Positions 37,013 to 45,704 of a stretch of 64,000 nucleotides of DNA are shown one piece after another. Position 1 is the first letter of the stretch. Every line of letters begins with the position of its first letter. A program made the position numbers and the translations under genes. The stretch is from Pseudomonas haemolytica (lineage in GTDB: Bacteria; Pseudomonadota; Gammaproteobacteria; Pseudomonadales; Pseudomonadaceae): contig NZ_VOIW01000004.1 of the NCBI RefSeq assembly GCF_009659625.1, positions 372,001 through 436,000 on the forward strand, read 5' to 3'. The notes beneath the pieces were generated by a model that ran no database searches, was not told the DNA's origin, and saw nothing but the letters and a program-made list of their open reading frames with translations.

Positions 37013-37367
37013 ATTTGGTTCTCTCACTACTGAGAATTTCAGAATTCTGATCGATGTAGAAACGCCATCGATTCAGGCAGTCGGCAAAAACAACTATTTT
37101 ATTAGGCGGGCTACTCATCTGCTCAGAGAGCCCCACGTATTCAACTTTGTCGCATTTCATCTGTTTGGCTGACTTTATCAGCGCCGCTCGCTCAGCGACT
37201 TTTATTCGCTCAACGCCATCATCGCCCCACTGCTGATAAGTCTTCGGGTAATGCTCTTTGGAGTAAACTGAAAGAGCGGACTCATCGATCACAACTTCTG
37301 AGTCCGGCCTTTCCGAATTTCCACAGCCTGCGATAACGACAGCAACTAAAACCGCGCACTTCCTCAT
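37011..37367 (-). CDS. Phage-encoded lipoprotein (putative moron)
   Basis: 118 residues starting MRKCAVLVAVVIAGC, a lipoprotein signal with lipobox VIAGC. The mature part is charged and carries two further cysteines (MKCDK, FADCLNRWRF). It is inserted between the GT chaperone gene and the tape measure, a point where lambda-like tail operons have no gene, and it ends in its own terminator. Lipoproteins in lysogens can block receptor use by other phages; that role is a guess. Start: the second ATG, 8 bases after AAGGA. Confidence 0.7.
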   Translation of the reverse strand: MRKCAVLVAVVIAGCGNSERPDSEVVIDESALSVYSKEHYPKTYQQWGDDGVERIKVAERAALIKSAKQMKCDKVEYVGLSEQMSSPPNKIVVFADCLNRWRFYIDQNSEILSSERTK

Positions 37368-37434
37368 GACCATCTTCCTTGCAAAAGAGAGAATCTAGCA
37401 TGAGGATGGGGCCTCGGACGGCGGGCAACCTACG

Positions 37435-37767
37435 TCACTCGGATGACTTGACCATCAAGAACGCCTTGAAGAGCTGTTCTCCCTCCTCAGCCTCCGCCGC
37501 CTTATCAACCACCGCAGCCGCCTCATCCTTCCACTTAGGCATCAGATCCACAGCAGAAACTTTCGCACCCTGGGCCTGGAACACCGAAGCGGCAATGATC
37601 GAGGCCTGAATATCGCCGCGGGTATCGCTCAGCGGAGACTCCTGGTTATAGGCCATCCAGAGGAACAGCTCCTCCGCGCTCATCCGTGAGCGCAGGTCCT
37701 GGAGCGTCATGCCAAGCCGGAGGGCAAGAGTCAGCATAAACGCCAACTCCGGCTCCTCCGTCAGTCG
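37435..37767 (-). CDS. Tail assembly chaperone T portion of GT (via -1 frameshift)
   Basis: This frame (LALRLGMTLQDLRSRMSAEELFLWMAYNQE...) matches the T-domain of tail chaperones. It has no good independent start (only a TTG), but is entered from G by a -1 shift at a G-GGA-AAC heptamer (37767-37773), two codons before the G stop. The fusion GT would be about 266 residues. In lambda the G:GT ratio sets tail assembly. Confidence 0.85.
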   Translation of the reverse strand, partial: RLTEEPELAFMLTLALRLGMTLQDLRSRMSAEELFLWMAYNQESPLSDTRGDIQASIIAASVFQAQGAKVSAVDLMPKWKDEAAAVVDKAAEAEEGEQLFKAFLMVKSSE

Positions 37768-38234
37768 TTTCCCGCGGCATCCACCGGGTCTTGCGCGCCA
37801 GCGCCGGCCGCTACGCCACTCAGTTCGAAAACCTTGCCGACGAGCCGGTCATGCACTGGGCTGAAGGCATCAGCTACGGAAGGCACGTCCTCGTCCTGGA
37901 ACACTCGAGCATTGTTCTCATCGAGCAACGCCCGCACCAGGACGAATGCATAGAGCGGCGAGGAATGAATCTCCACCCGCGGCTCAAGCGGCGCCTCATC
38001 GACACCCTCAGTTGATGGAGACTGAGCCGGAAGCCCAGCATCCTGACGCGCCTCAGCAACCGCCAAAGCGGCGCGGCGGCGATACTCAACCCAGTCACCA
38101 GCGCTCAACGCCCTGACCACCACCTGGGCGCCCTCCCACTCGTCGATGGTGAGGCGCTCATGCTTGAAGTTGCGCATCGGGTCCAGTGCCATGGAGCGCA
38201 GATCAGCCACGGCGCCGTTTTTTGCCAGGGCCAT
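37761..38234 (-). CDS. Tail assembly chaperone G
   Basis: 157 residues (MALAKNGAVADLRSMALDP...). The helical region DWVEYRRRAALAVAEAR and C-terminal acidic part fit the TAC/gpG family. Its last codons GCG-GGA-AAC-GAC-TGA hold the slippery site. Its ATG overlaps the stop of the major tail protein by one base. Confidence 0.85.
   Translation of the reverse strand: MALAKNGAVADLRSMALDPMRNFKHERLTIDEWEGAQVVVRALSAGDWVEYRRRAALAVAEARQDAGLPAQSPSTEGVDEAPLEPRVEIHSSPLYAFVLVRALLDENNARVFQDEDVPSVADAFSPVHDRLVGKVFELSGVAAGAGAQDPVDAAGND
37767..37773 (-). promoter_or_regulatory. -1 ribosomal frameshift site (G to GT)
   Basis: The minus strand reads G GGA AAC in the G frame, a perfect X-XXY-YYZ heptamer (lambda uses GGGAAAG). 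After the shift the T frame stays open to 37435. The stop TGA follows 3 bases later. Confidence 0.85.
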
Positions 38235-38701
38235 TACGGCACCACCGGCAGGTCGAAGGAAACAGCGCCAGTGATACGCACGTTGAACGTGCCGTTGACG
38301 GTGCCGTTTGGCGCGGCGTCCCAGGTGAACTGGGTCACTAGACCGAGGAAGCTCGAAGACGAGCCGTCCTTGAACAGCGACTTGAAGGCGCGCGGCTCAC
38401 CATCATCACGAGCAGTACGCAGCACGGTCTGGGCTTCGTCGTCGGCCTTCCAGTTGCCGGACATGCTGAAGGTGCCGTTGTCGGCCAGGCCTACGGTGAA
38501 CTCTTTCGCCTCACTGGCAAGCACCGTTACTTCGATCTCATCCGACTGCCCACCCTGGAACTGCGGTTGTTTGATCGTTACGGACAGATCGGACCATTCA
38601 ATGCCGACCGCCTTGGGGTCGAGCGTGGTGGCTTTGGAAACGCTGAGAGCCATGCCCTGCGTCTTGACGAACTTCGCTTTCGTTGGAGTTTGAACGGCCA
38701 T
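38234..38701 (-). CDS. Major tail protein V
   Basis: 155 residues, beta-rich: KTQGMALSVSKATTLDPKAV, SDLSVTIKQPQFQGGQSDEIEVTVLASEAKEF, and the C-terminal TGAVSFDLPVV. It forms the tail tube. The region QFQGGQSDEIEV is characteristic of lambda gpV-type subunits. No Ig-like C-terminal extension is present. Confidence 0.85.
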   Translation of the reverse strand: MAVQTPTKAKFVKTQGMALSVSKATTLDPKAVGIEWSDLSVTIKQPQFQGGQSDEIEVTVLASEAKEFTVGLADNGTFSMSGNWKADDEAQTVLRTARDDGEPRAFKSLFKDGSSSSFLGLVTQFTWDAAPNGTVNGTFNVRITGAVSFDLPVVP

Positions 38702-38709
38702 GTGGCCTC

Positions 38710-39057
38710 CTATGGTTGCAGGGTGTATTCCCAGCTCACGCTGAAAAGTTTGGTGTCATTCTCGAATACATCCGCCAGGCGGTCTGCGCTGCCAGTTGTG
38801 AAGTCGGCGCCATCCGTGGTCATCGCGGTAAAGGCCAGGCCAGCAAGCGTGAGCGCCTCGAGGAAGCTCTCCCCCCAGGCGTCGAGCTGAACAGTGAGGT
38901 CGCTGGAGCCATCCCAGCCGGCGAGCGTGAAACCGGTGGTGGTGCCTACCGTTTGAATCACCAGGCGTGGCTGGGCGGCGTCCACCGGCGCAACGCCGAA
39001 GTACACTCGCCCGTCGACCAGAGGCGAAAGCCTGTCGATGAGTGATTTCTCGATCAT
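38710..39057 (-). CDS. Tail terminator/completion protein (gpU/DUF3168-like)
   Basis: 115 residues starting MIEKSLIDRLSPLVDGRVYFGVAP with the DUF3168-like pattern PRLVIQTVG...DLTVQLDAW. It caps the tail tube. The frame is open upstream, but the start at MIEK lies just after the previous gene, which fits coupling. Confidence 0.8.
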   Translation of the reverse strand: MIEKSLIDRLSPLVDGRVYFGVAPVDAAQPRLVIQTVGTTTGFTLAGWDGSSDLTVQLDAWGESFLEALTLAGLAFTAMTTDGADFTTGSADRLADVFENDTKLFSVSWEYTLQP

Positions 39058-39062
39058 TGGGT

Positions 39063-39533
39063 TTACCGGGTGATGGCGTTGTCGATGCCTTCGGCCAGCT
39101 TGTCGGCAACAGCCTTTTCGATCTGAGGCAGGCTGCCGTCCCAAGATGGTCGAATGAATGGATGGGCCTGCATCTTCGATGTGCCCAGCTCCAGGAACTT
39201 CCAATAGAACGGTGATTCGTAATCCGTTTTCGAGGTGCGCCCTTTTTTGCCGGGACGCTTGAGCGCCTTGGATTTTTTGCCCGTTGGATTTTTTACGCGA
39301 ATACCGGCAGTAGCGCCGCCAGGCGTGTCAGCCTGTTTCACGCTGACCGCAATAATGTTTTTCTTCAGTTTGCCCGTGCGAACTGGTGCAGTGCTTCGGG
39401 CCTTGTCCCTGGCCACCCTGGCACCAGCCATAACTGCATCCCTGGCAATCTTGTTGCCCACGGACTTGGCCAGGCGCTCGAAATCGGCCTGCAGCTCACC
39501 AAGCCCCAAAACTGTCAGCGATCCGTTGCTCAT
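39063..39533 (-). CDS. Head-tail joining protein, HK97 gp10 family
   Basis: 156 residues: LGELQADFERLAKSVGNKIARDAVMAGARVARDKARSTAPVRTGKLKKNI is the HK97 gp10 pattern, and the end FLELGTSKMQAHPFIRPSWD is characteristic. The internal ATG at MSNGSL was chosen; the upstream extension has shadow composition. Confidence 0.88.
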   Translation of the reverse strand: MSNGSLTVLGLGELQADFERLAKSVGNKIARDAVMAGARVARDKARSTAPVRTGKLKKNIIAVSVKQADTPGGATAGIRVKNPTGKKSKALKRPGKKGRTSKTDYESPFYWKFLELGTSKMQAHPFIRPSWDGSLPQIEKAVADKLAEGIDNAITR

Positions 39534-39850
39534 TTTGGCTTCACCGTTTTGCACATGAGTTTCAGCATGTCGCGCTGGTTGGTGGCCAGCGGCGCGATGA
39601 TTTCGTAGGTCGTGCCGTCGTGCACCAGGTGCTGGCCCGCCACCACGTCCTTGCGGTAGCGGATGTTGATCTCGGCGGTGACCGTGACCTGCATCTGTGA
39701 CGCAGCCTCGTACATGCGACCGGAGGGAATGTTGATCTCCGCCCATAGCTTGCCCAGGTCACCCCAAACCTTCGAGGGCTGGCCGAGGGCATCCTTGCCG
39801 TCGATGTTGCCACGGCGCATGCAGCGGTGACGCATTGGGCCGGCTCTCAT
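39530..39850 (-). CDS. Head closure / head-tail adaptor protein
   Basis: 106 residues starting MRAGPMRHRCMRRGNID and containing VWGDLGKLWAEINIPSGR and RYRKDVVAGQHLVHDGTTYEI, a pattern of SPP1 gp16-like head closure proteins. It overlaps gp10 by 4 bases and the connector by 1. Confidence 0.85.
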   Translation of the reverse strand: MRAGPMRHRCMRRGNIDGKDALGQPSKVWGDLGKLWAEINIPSGRMYEAASQMQVTVTAEINIRYRKDVVAGQHLVHDGTTYEIIAPLATNQRDMLKLMCKTVKPK

Positions 39851-40149
39851 CAGTAACGCTTCCTGTACATGAGCAACCGCTCAACAGCCAGCGGTACGGT
39901 GGTTGATATGGTGCCCATCGCCACGCCTTCGCGGTTTGCGAACCAATGGCCAACCAGCAACAGGATGGCCTGCTCAACGTCTGGGGTAATTCCCATCTGA
40001 TCAGGTTCTACCGGCGCCGCCTCGACCAGTTCCCTGTCGCAGTGCATCGCTACGTGGGACTTGGCCGCCTCAAAGTAGCCGGCGATCAGAGCATCCTCTT
40101 CATCGTCATCGACCTTGAGGTGACTCTTCACTCGCGCCAGGTCGATCAT
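39850..40149 (-). CDS. Head-tail connector, HK97 gp6-like
   Basis: 99 residues: MIDLARVKSHLKVDDDEEDALIAGYFEAAKSHV is the usual N-terminus of gp6-like adaptors, and the C-terminus VPLAVERLLMYRKRY agrees. It docks on the portal. Confidence 0.88.
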   Translation of the reverse strand: MIDLARVKSHLKVDDDEEDALIAGYFEAAKSHVAMHCDRELVEAAPVEPDQMGITPDVEQAILLLVGHWFANREGVAMGTISTTVPLAVERLLMYRKRY

Positions 40150-40341
40150 TTACTTGGTCTCGTTGGGCTTGGCCGACTTATTCGCCGCCGGTTTCGCCTT
40201 TTCTGCGAGGCCTTTACCAATCAGCGCGTGCGCCAACTCTTCGTCCTCAACGTCGAGGGTGGTGCCGGCCGATACTCGGCCATTTGGAACCTTAAGCTTT
40301 TCGGGATCGCCCTCGAAGCCCCACAGAACTTTAATTTCCAT
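40150..40341 (-). CDS. Small head-region protein, unknown
   Basis: 63 residues (MEIKVLWGFEGDPEKLKVPNGRV...) with a Lys/Ala-rich tail. It is placed between capsid and connector, where many HK97-like phages have a short gene of unknown role. The ATG with AGG 8 bases upstream is preferred over a GTG three codons earlier. Confidence 0.65.
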   Translation of the reverse strand: MEIKVLWGFEGDPEKLKVPNGRVSAGTTLDVEDEELAHALIGKGLAEKAKPAANKSAKPNETK

Positions 40342-40394
40342 GATATTCACCTGAGTTTTGTTCGGGGCCGTTAGGCCCCTGATGCTGGGTTGAG

Positions 40395-41603
40395 TTAGGC
40401 GACGTGCTTGAAGCGGCCTTTGACGAAGGCGTACTTCTTACGCACGGCCAGGCCGAGACGCTCTTCCACCAGGATGGCGCGCTGGTTCTTGATGAAGTCG
40501 TCATTGATCATGCCGACCTTGATGGTGAAGCCCATGCGATCGTAGATCCGCGCGCCTTGTTGGAACGAGCCAGTCAGGAACTCGCCGCCGGTCGTTTCGC
40601 CGTCACCCTCGTCCATGCTGTCCGAGGCAACGATTGGGCGGCCCCACAGGACCGGGGTAACAAGGCCTTGCAGGTTGGCGAACAGGTAGCGGTTCTCGCC
40701 GTCTTTCTGCAGCTCGATGTTCATCCAGTCCAGATCGGACATGACCACGGCATCGGCCGGCAGCTTAGACTGCTTGCGCGCCTGGTAGATCGCACGGCGC
40801 ACGGTGTCGATGGCCGTGTCAGTGGCCTTGCTCAGCGCTGGGTCGAAAACGGTCGCCTGGGTCATGATGCCGTTCAGGTTATTACCGGTGCCATCCCCCT
40901 TCAGCAACTGACCTTCGCGCTTCAGCTCCAGGTCGAAGCGCAGCAATTCCTGAATGTAGCTGTAGAGCTGCGGAACATCGTCGAGCGCTTCGTCGGTCAC
41001 CGGCATCCATACAGCAATCTTCTTGATGGTGTCGGTGACCTGCTCGAAGGTCACGTTGCTGGTTGGCTTGGCGCCACCTTCTGGCACCATGCCCGCGCCC
41101 AGGGTGTGCAGCAGTTCACGGTAGTAGGTAAACGCCTGGCCGGTTACCGGCGTGGTCGGGATCAAGTCGCGAATCAGCAGGTTCTGGCGCGGAGCGCCCT
41201 GGATGACAGGATCGTACTGAGGGGCAACCAGGCCGGCGCTGGTGACCTTAACTTCGGCCATGCTGGCCATATCGGACTTGGTGATCTCAATTTCGGCCGA
41301 GCTCTGAGTCTTTTTGGTCAGGGCTTGGTAGTTATCGTTACCCTTAACAAAGTCGATGAAGCTTTTCTTTTCCGGGTTCTGGTTGCGCAGCTTGATGCCC
41401 TTTTCTTCGAGCTTCTGCACCTGCTCGATGACACGCTCGATCTCACCTTTTTGGTTTTCGATCTGAGACTTCATCTCGGCGGTGACGGTGTTGCCCTTCT
41501 GCAGCTCATCGGCAACAGCGTCGTACTTCTTCTGCAAGCCGCCGAAACCTTCTTTCAGCTGGTTTTCGAGCGAGCTTTTTACTTCTTGGATTGGATCGGT
41601 CAT
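40395..41603 (-). CDS. Major capsid protein, HK97 family
   Basis: 402 residues. The first ~110 form a coiled coil (SSLENQLKEGFGGLQKKYDAVAD...) like the HK97 delta scaffolding domain, expected to be removed by the protease. The mature fold includes RDLIPTTPVTGQAFTYYRE, KKIAVWMPVTDEALDDVPQL and LVTPVLWGRPIVASDSM. It overlaps the protease by 4 bases. Confidence 0.95.
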   Translation of the reverse strand: MTDPIQEVKSSLENQLKEGFGGLQKKYDAVADELQKGNTVTAEMKSQIENQKGEIERVIEQVQKLEEKGIKLRNQNPEKKSFIDFVKGNDNYQALTKKTQSSAEIEITKSDMASMAEVKVTSAGLVAPQYDPVIQGAPRQNLLIRDLIPTTPVTGQAFTYYRELLHTLGAGMVPEGGAKPTSNVTFEQVTDTIKKIAVWMPVTDEALDDVPQLYSYIQELLRFDLELKREGQLLKGDGTGNNLNGIMTQATVFDPALSKATDTAIDTVRRAIYQARKQSKLPADAVVMSDLDWMNIELQKDGENRYLFANLQGLVTPVLWGRPIVASDSMDEGDGETTGGEFLTGSFQQGARIYDRMGFTIKVGMINDDFIKNQRAILVEERLGLAVRKKYAFVKGRFKHVA

Positions 41604-42244
41604 GGCGACACCTTAAAAAATTGGTCAAATGTGTGTGAGAGTTTTTTCAGCTCTTCCACGGTCGCCGTGGCCTCAGTCTCACCATCGCGGTGAACTGCGG
41701 AGTAGCCGAGCGAGGCGACCGCTGCCGCCTCCTTTTGGGAGAGCCCCATGCGGTCGCGCAGGGCCTTCTCAAAAATTCTGATATCCGACTTCACGTCGGT
41801 TACTTGTGCAGCCGGGTTCATTCCGAACGGCACCAGGGATGCCTCCCAGAGCTCCGCCTGTTTGATGATTCGCACGCTTCGACCTTCGCGTTCTTCGTAG
41901 GCCGCCAAGATCGTGTTAAAGCCAATAGACATGCTGTCGAGCGTGCCTTCCTTCATCAGCTCATAGGCGTCACGGGCGTAACTCACCGCTAAGTTGACCT
42001 TGCCCTTGATGTAGAGGCCGTGGTCGTCCTGGGTGAATTCGGCAGAGCCAACAAGCCGCGTCAAGTCATGGAACAGGGCCAGCTTCAAACGGCCCGCTCG
42101 CGTGGTCTTCACTTTGGTGAATGCACCGGGAAGGATCACGTCATCGCCCAGGTCGATGTTGTTGAACACCGCGGCGTAGCCCTCGAAGTTGCCGAGCTCA
42201 TCGCTGGCCTTTACCTCAAAGGGAACCTCAATCTTGCTTAGCAT
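41600..42244 (-). CDS. Prohead protease, HK97/U35 family
   Basis: 214 residues. The catalytic His is in KLALFHDLTR and the Ser in LDSMSIGF; GYAAVFNNIDLGDDVILPGAF is the typical start. It cleaves scaffold domains in the maturing head. It overlaps the portal gene by 17 bases. Confidence 0.93.
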   Translation of the reverse strand: MLSKIEVPFEVKASDELGNFEGYAAVFNNIDLGDDVILPGAFTKVKTTRAGRLKLALFHDLTRLVGSAEFTQDDHGLYIKGKVNLAVSYARDAYELMKEGTLDSMSIGFNTILAAYEEREGRSVRIIKQAELWEASLVPFGMNPAAQVTDVKSDIRIFEKALRDRMGLSQKEAAAVASLGYSAVHRDGETEATATVEELKKLSHTFDQFFKVSP

Positions 42245-43442
42245 TGGTCTGCATCTCCCACCGGGTGACCCGGTCGTACTCTTCGCCAGCCAGGCGGGGC
42301 TCGTTTTCTTTCTCGCGGACGGCGTTGATACTTAACCAGCCAGAGCCACCAGAACCGCCAAGCGCAGCCTTGTAATAGGCCGCCCGGCCCGCGCTATCCG
42401 CACGCAGCAACCCCTCCACAATGAACTCCACAAACTGGGGCTTATCGCGGAAGAGCTTGTCGTTGATTTCATCCTCGATCGCGTCGAGGTAGGGCTTGAG
42501 CCCGAATGTCACGTAACCGCTGGTTTGCTGCTCCAGGTTCGAACCCATGATTGAGGTCTTGCCTGCGCGGTTGGCCAGGTACAGTGGTACGCCGTAGCAA
42601 CCGGCAATGGCCTCTTCCTGGAACTGCTGTGACTCAATGAACTGGCTGTCCTTCTGGCTCAGGCCGGCGGGTACGATCTTAGGCCCTCCCTGCAAAATCC
42701 CCATCGACCCGATGTCATTGACGTCGCCCTTCCGGACGTCGGGGAACTTCGCCATGATTTGTTCCTGCTGAACCTTTGTCAGGAACTGGTCATAGATGAC
42801 ATAGCCACCAGTAAAGCCGCCCTTGCGCATGAACATCGCCGACCAGTTCTGCGCGGTCTTGGCGAGGCCCATAGACTCAGCCTGGTACTCAACCGGTGAC
42901 AGTCCGTTGATGCCGTCCATGCTGAACAGCTTGAAGTGCAGCATGTTTTCCGGGGATACCGGGAATCGCTTACCTCCAATTGTGACCCAGTAGATCAAGT
43001 CATCAGAGGTGTCGACTTCGACGTTGTCAGCGCTAACAGGGATGAAACCGATCCAATCACCGTTATCAGCACGCTCAATGATGCTGTACGCATTCCCTCG
43101 TAGCGCCATGTTCACCACGGCACACTTAAGGAAGTTGAGTTTGGTCATGTAAGGGTTGGGCTTTCTCAAAACCCTGGCCTGACGTGACTTGGTATCGGCC
43201 AACACCCTGCCAGACGGCGTGTCTTCAAATATCTTCAGCGGCAGGCCGGCGGCGGACTCGCTCAGGATCTTCACGCAAGCCCACACAATAGGAATCGTGA
43301 TCGCCGCCTTCGCAGTGATCTTCACGCCAGACTTCGTCCGCTTCCCGCCGGCGACCATGTCGACCTCAACATAGTCGCCAGTCGCCGGATCGGTGTAGCC
43401 GAACATGCGCCATGACAGCGGGTTGTACCAACGAGATGCCAT
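42228..43442 (-). CDS. Portal protein, HK97 family
   Basis: 404 residues. Family sequences include SESAAGLPLKIFED, PNPYMTKLNFLKCAVVNMALRGNAYSII and LGGSGGSGWLSINAVREKENEPRL at the C-terminus. It forms the dodecameric DNA gate. The start at MASRWYN was taken; an in-frame extension of 14 codons overlaps the terminase stop. Confidence 0.93.
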   Translation of the reverse strand: MASRWYNPLSWRMFGYTDPATGDYVEVDMVAGGKRTKSGVKITAKAAITIPIVWACVKILSESAAGLPLKIFEDTPSGRVLADTKSRQARVLRKPNPYMTKLNFLKCAVVNMALRGNAYSIIERADNGDWIGFIPVSADNVEVDTSDDLIYWVTIGGKRFPVSPENMLHFKLFSMDGINGLSPVEYQAESMGLAKTAQNWSAMFMRKGGFTGGYVIYDQFLTKVQQEQIMAKFPDVRKGDVNDIGSMGILQGGPKIVPAGLSQKDSQFIESQQFQEEAIAGCYGVPLYLANRAGKTSIMGSNLEQQTSGYVTFGLKPYLDAIEDEINDKLFRDKPQFVEFIVEGLLRADSAGRAAYYKAALGGSGGSGWLSINAVREKENEPRLAGEEYDRVTRWEMQTNAKQD

Positions 43443-43449
43443 ATTCAGC

Positions 43450-45141
43450 CTATGAGTTCGAGCCGATAAGTCCGAAGAACCCATCAGCCAGGTAATTGTC
43501 GAGGCCGCTCTGGGCCTGGGGGTTGAGCGAGAGCAGCGAGATAGCGTTAAAGGCCGCCATCAAGGGGTCGATCTTCGCCAGGCCCGACGCCTGCTTGGTG
43601 ATCAAAATTGCGTTACCGGCTGGTACCACCCGCGCATTGCCACAGCACCAGGCCATCATTGGTTGGCCGCCATGGACCAGGCCGCCCTCGGCGAGCTTTC
43701 GCTCAGTGGTCTTGATTGCGCCGTTCAACTTCCAGCCTTGGCTAATGCCGATAATTTTGTCTTCCGGAATCCCGGCCTCGGCGAGCGCGTCGAGAATGGC
43801 GCCGATGCCTGACGGGTCGACCCCGACCTTGTCGAGTAAGCCGGCAGCTTCGACCCGAGCGACCAACTCAGCGACCTCCTGCACGTCCTCGCCGATTGTC
43901 TCAACCAGAGTCAAATCACCTTCTACGGAGAAGTCGCGAAAGCGCGGAGCTTCGCTCTTGCGCCGTTCCAGCACGGATGGGTGAGCCCAGGCGTGCGTCC
44001 AGAGCAGCCACTGACGGGTGAGTTTGTCGCGGCCAGCAACAGCAAAACCAAGCAAGTCATCGAGGCCGCCTCCGTCAATCCCAACGTCGACGACCTCAGA
44101 CCGGTCAATCAACTGCTCGAACGTCAGCCCCTCCGGAGCGGCCTGAACCTCCCAGAACTCTGCGCCAGCCCAACGATCCGAGCGCAGGTTCAGCCCTATC
44201 TCGATGTTGAGATGCTTAGCCAGAAACTGTTGAAGGGTGCCATCGGAGGCGCCCTGTTTCTTTTTGAGCTGGTCACCCAACCACTCAGCGCTAACCGAGC
44301 GGCCTATGTTGGGGTTGGTGATGTAGAAGTTTTCTGACCTGAGGTACGCCTTGTCCTCAATCATCTGCAAGGGGAATTCGTACAAGATGCCCAGTGTTTT
44401 GCGATCGAGGATTTTGCCGTCCCGCACATTCCGCCAGTAGCTCAGCTTCTCCTTGAACACGCCGGCGGGAGGGTCATCGCTCTGGGTTGTCAGAAAGATG
44501 ACCCACCCCTCTTCGCGAGAGATCTGACCACCGAGCGCTTCCATAAACATGGATTCAGCATTGGAGCGCTTGCCGAAGACCCAAAGCTCATCGACCAAAA
44601 CTTTGCCCGACTTCTTGCCTGACACGGTATCGGTATCAGCGGCAACGACCTTCAACGAGTTCCGCGTGGTGCGGTCCGTGATGGTCCTGATGTGATCCTG
44701 GATATGGAACATTGCTGACAGCTCTGCGTCAGCCCTGACCATGGCCGCCGCCGGCTTGAATGCGTTGTCAGCGACCTCGCGGGTTGGAGCCAGGATCAGA
44801 TGCTCTTCTTCCTCTCGCCAGCACAGGATCAGTGCGGTGAGCATGATGCCGGCTGCGATGGTGCTCTTCGTGTTTTTCTTGCTGATCAGTAGGCCGAACT
44901 CTCGGATCAGCTGCTTGCCAGTCTCAGCATCGTAGGCCCCGAAGATACAGCGAACGAAATTGAACACCCACTCATCACAGCAATCCGCCATCCGTGGCTT
45001 ACCTGGCAGATCAGGGACGCGTAGTTCCTTGAAGATCTGCAGGGCGCGCTCGGCCTCCTCCACGAAGATCGGCGGCGGGATAATCGATTCGCGGGCGACC
45101 AACCGCCGCTCCCAGTCGGGGCACGCTGTCGACCACTCCAT
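43450..45141 (-). CDS. Terminase large subunit
   Basis: 563 residues. The ATPase half includes GLLISKKNTKSTIAAGIML (Walker A-like) and LILAPTREVADNAF; later HIQDHIRTIT and SGKKSGKVLVDELWVF (Walker B). The nuclease half contains DVGIDGGGLDDLLGFAVAGRD. It belongs to the Terminase_1 type that works with HNH partners and cos packaging. Two bases separate it from the small subunit. Confidence 0.93.
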   Translation of the reverse strand: MEWSTACPDWERRLVARESIIPPPIFVEEAERALQIFKELRVPDLPGKPRMADCCDEWVFNFVRCIFGAYDAETGKQLIREFGLLISKKNTKSTIAAGIMLTALILCWREEEEHLILAPTREVADNAFKPAAAMVRADAELSAMFHIQDHIRTITDRTTRNSLKVVAADTDTVSGKKSGKVLVDELWVFGKRSNAESMFMEALGGQISREEGWVIFLTTQSDDPPAGVFKEKLSYWRNVRDGKILDRKTLGILYEFPLQMIEDKAYLRSENFYITNPNIGRSVSAEWLGDQLKKKQGASDGTLQQFLAKHLNIEIGLNLRSDRWAGAEFWEVQAAPEGLTFEQLIDRSEVVDVGIDGGGLDDLLGFAVAGRDKLTRQWLLWTHAWAHPSVLERRKSEAPRFRDFSVEGDLTLVETIGEDVQEVAELVARVEAAGLLDKVGVDPSGIGAILDALAEAGIPEDKIIGISQGWKLNGAIKTTERKLAEGGLVHGGQPMMAWCCGNARVVPAGNAILITKQASGLAKIDPLMAAFNAISLLSLNPQAQSGLDNYLADGFFGLIGSNS

Positions 45142-45143
45142 AG

Positions 45144-45551
45144 CTAAACCTGCTTACCGTTCGTTGCTACTAATTTGGGTGGTGCCTGCCGGGAGAATTT
45201 CCCAGCGGCCTGCTCGGCTGCCTTCTGCTGCTCGTCCTTCTTACCGCCATCTGCCTTTTTGACATGGGTGTATTGAACGGCGGCAATAGCTGCCCGAACC
45301 TGTATTGGGCTGGCATCCAGCTGGCCAAGTGCAATCTTGGTCAGTAGGGACAGCATGTCCATCTCAGGAGCCGGAACTGGAACCGCCTTCTCGCGCTTCA
45401 GCGCACCGCCGTGTGGCTGCGGCTCGAACTCCACGGACACCGCCGAGGAGTTTGCTGATTCAGGATCAACCTTCTTTTTCCGGCCAGCACCCGGCCGAGC
45501 GCCGCCAGAGTTGGGGCGAGCGCCCCCGCTCTTGCCTTTGACGCCTGCCAT
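45144..45551 (-). CDS. Terminase small subunit, putative
   Basis: 135 residues with a Gly/Arg-rich N-terminus (GVKGKSGGARPNSGGARPGAGRKKK), a pattern I associate with phage small terminases, then a helical part (DMLSLLTKIALGQL...). The start is the ATG 9 bases after AAGGA; a longer frame reaches back into the intergenic region without coding character. Position before the large subunit supports the call. Confidence 0.7.
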   Translation of the reverse strand: MAGVKGKSGGARPNSGGARPGAGRKKKVDPESANSSAVSVEFEPQPHGGALKREKAVPVPAPEMDMLSLLTKIALGQLDASPIQVRAAIAAVQYTHVKKADGGKKDEQQKAAEQAAGKFSRQAPPKLVATNGKQV

Positions 45552-45704
45552 TTGCTGAATTCCTTTTTCAAAAGGGGGAGAAAATCTGCGCGTGAGAGGG
45601 GGAGTGGTCTGGAGAAAACTCGATCCCCATATTTTGACCACCCCCTGGTCTCGTCGCGGGGAGTTGGCGTGCCTCAAGGTGCGAGTGACGTGCTACAGAT
45701 CGAC
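45552..45704. other. HNH-terminase intergenic region, candidate cos site
   Basis: 153 bases without a gene between HNH and the small terminase. It has G- and C-rich runs (GTGAGAGGGGGAG; CCACCCCCTGG; CGTCGCGGGG). In HK97-like cos phages the cohesive end lies here, next to HNH and terS. The exact cut is not visible. Confidence 0.35.

Noticed and set aside
45144..45677. 177-codon version of the small terminase
   Set aside because: The first 42 codons lie in the intergenic/cos region; the ATG after AAGGA gives the plausible start.
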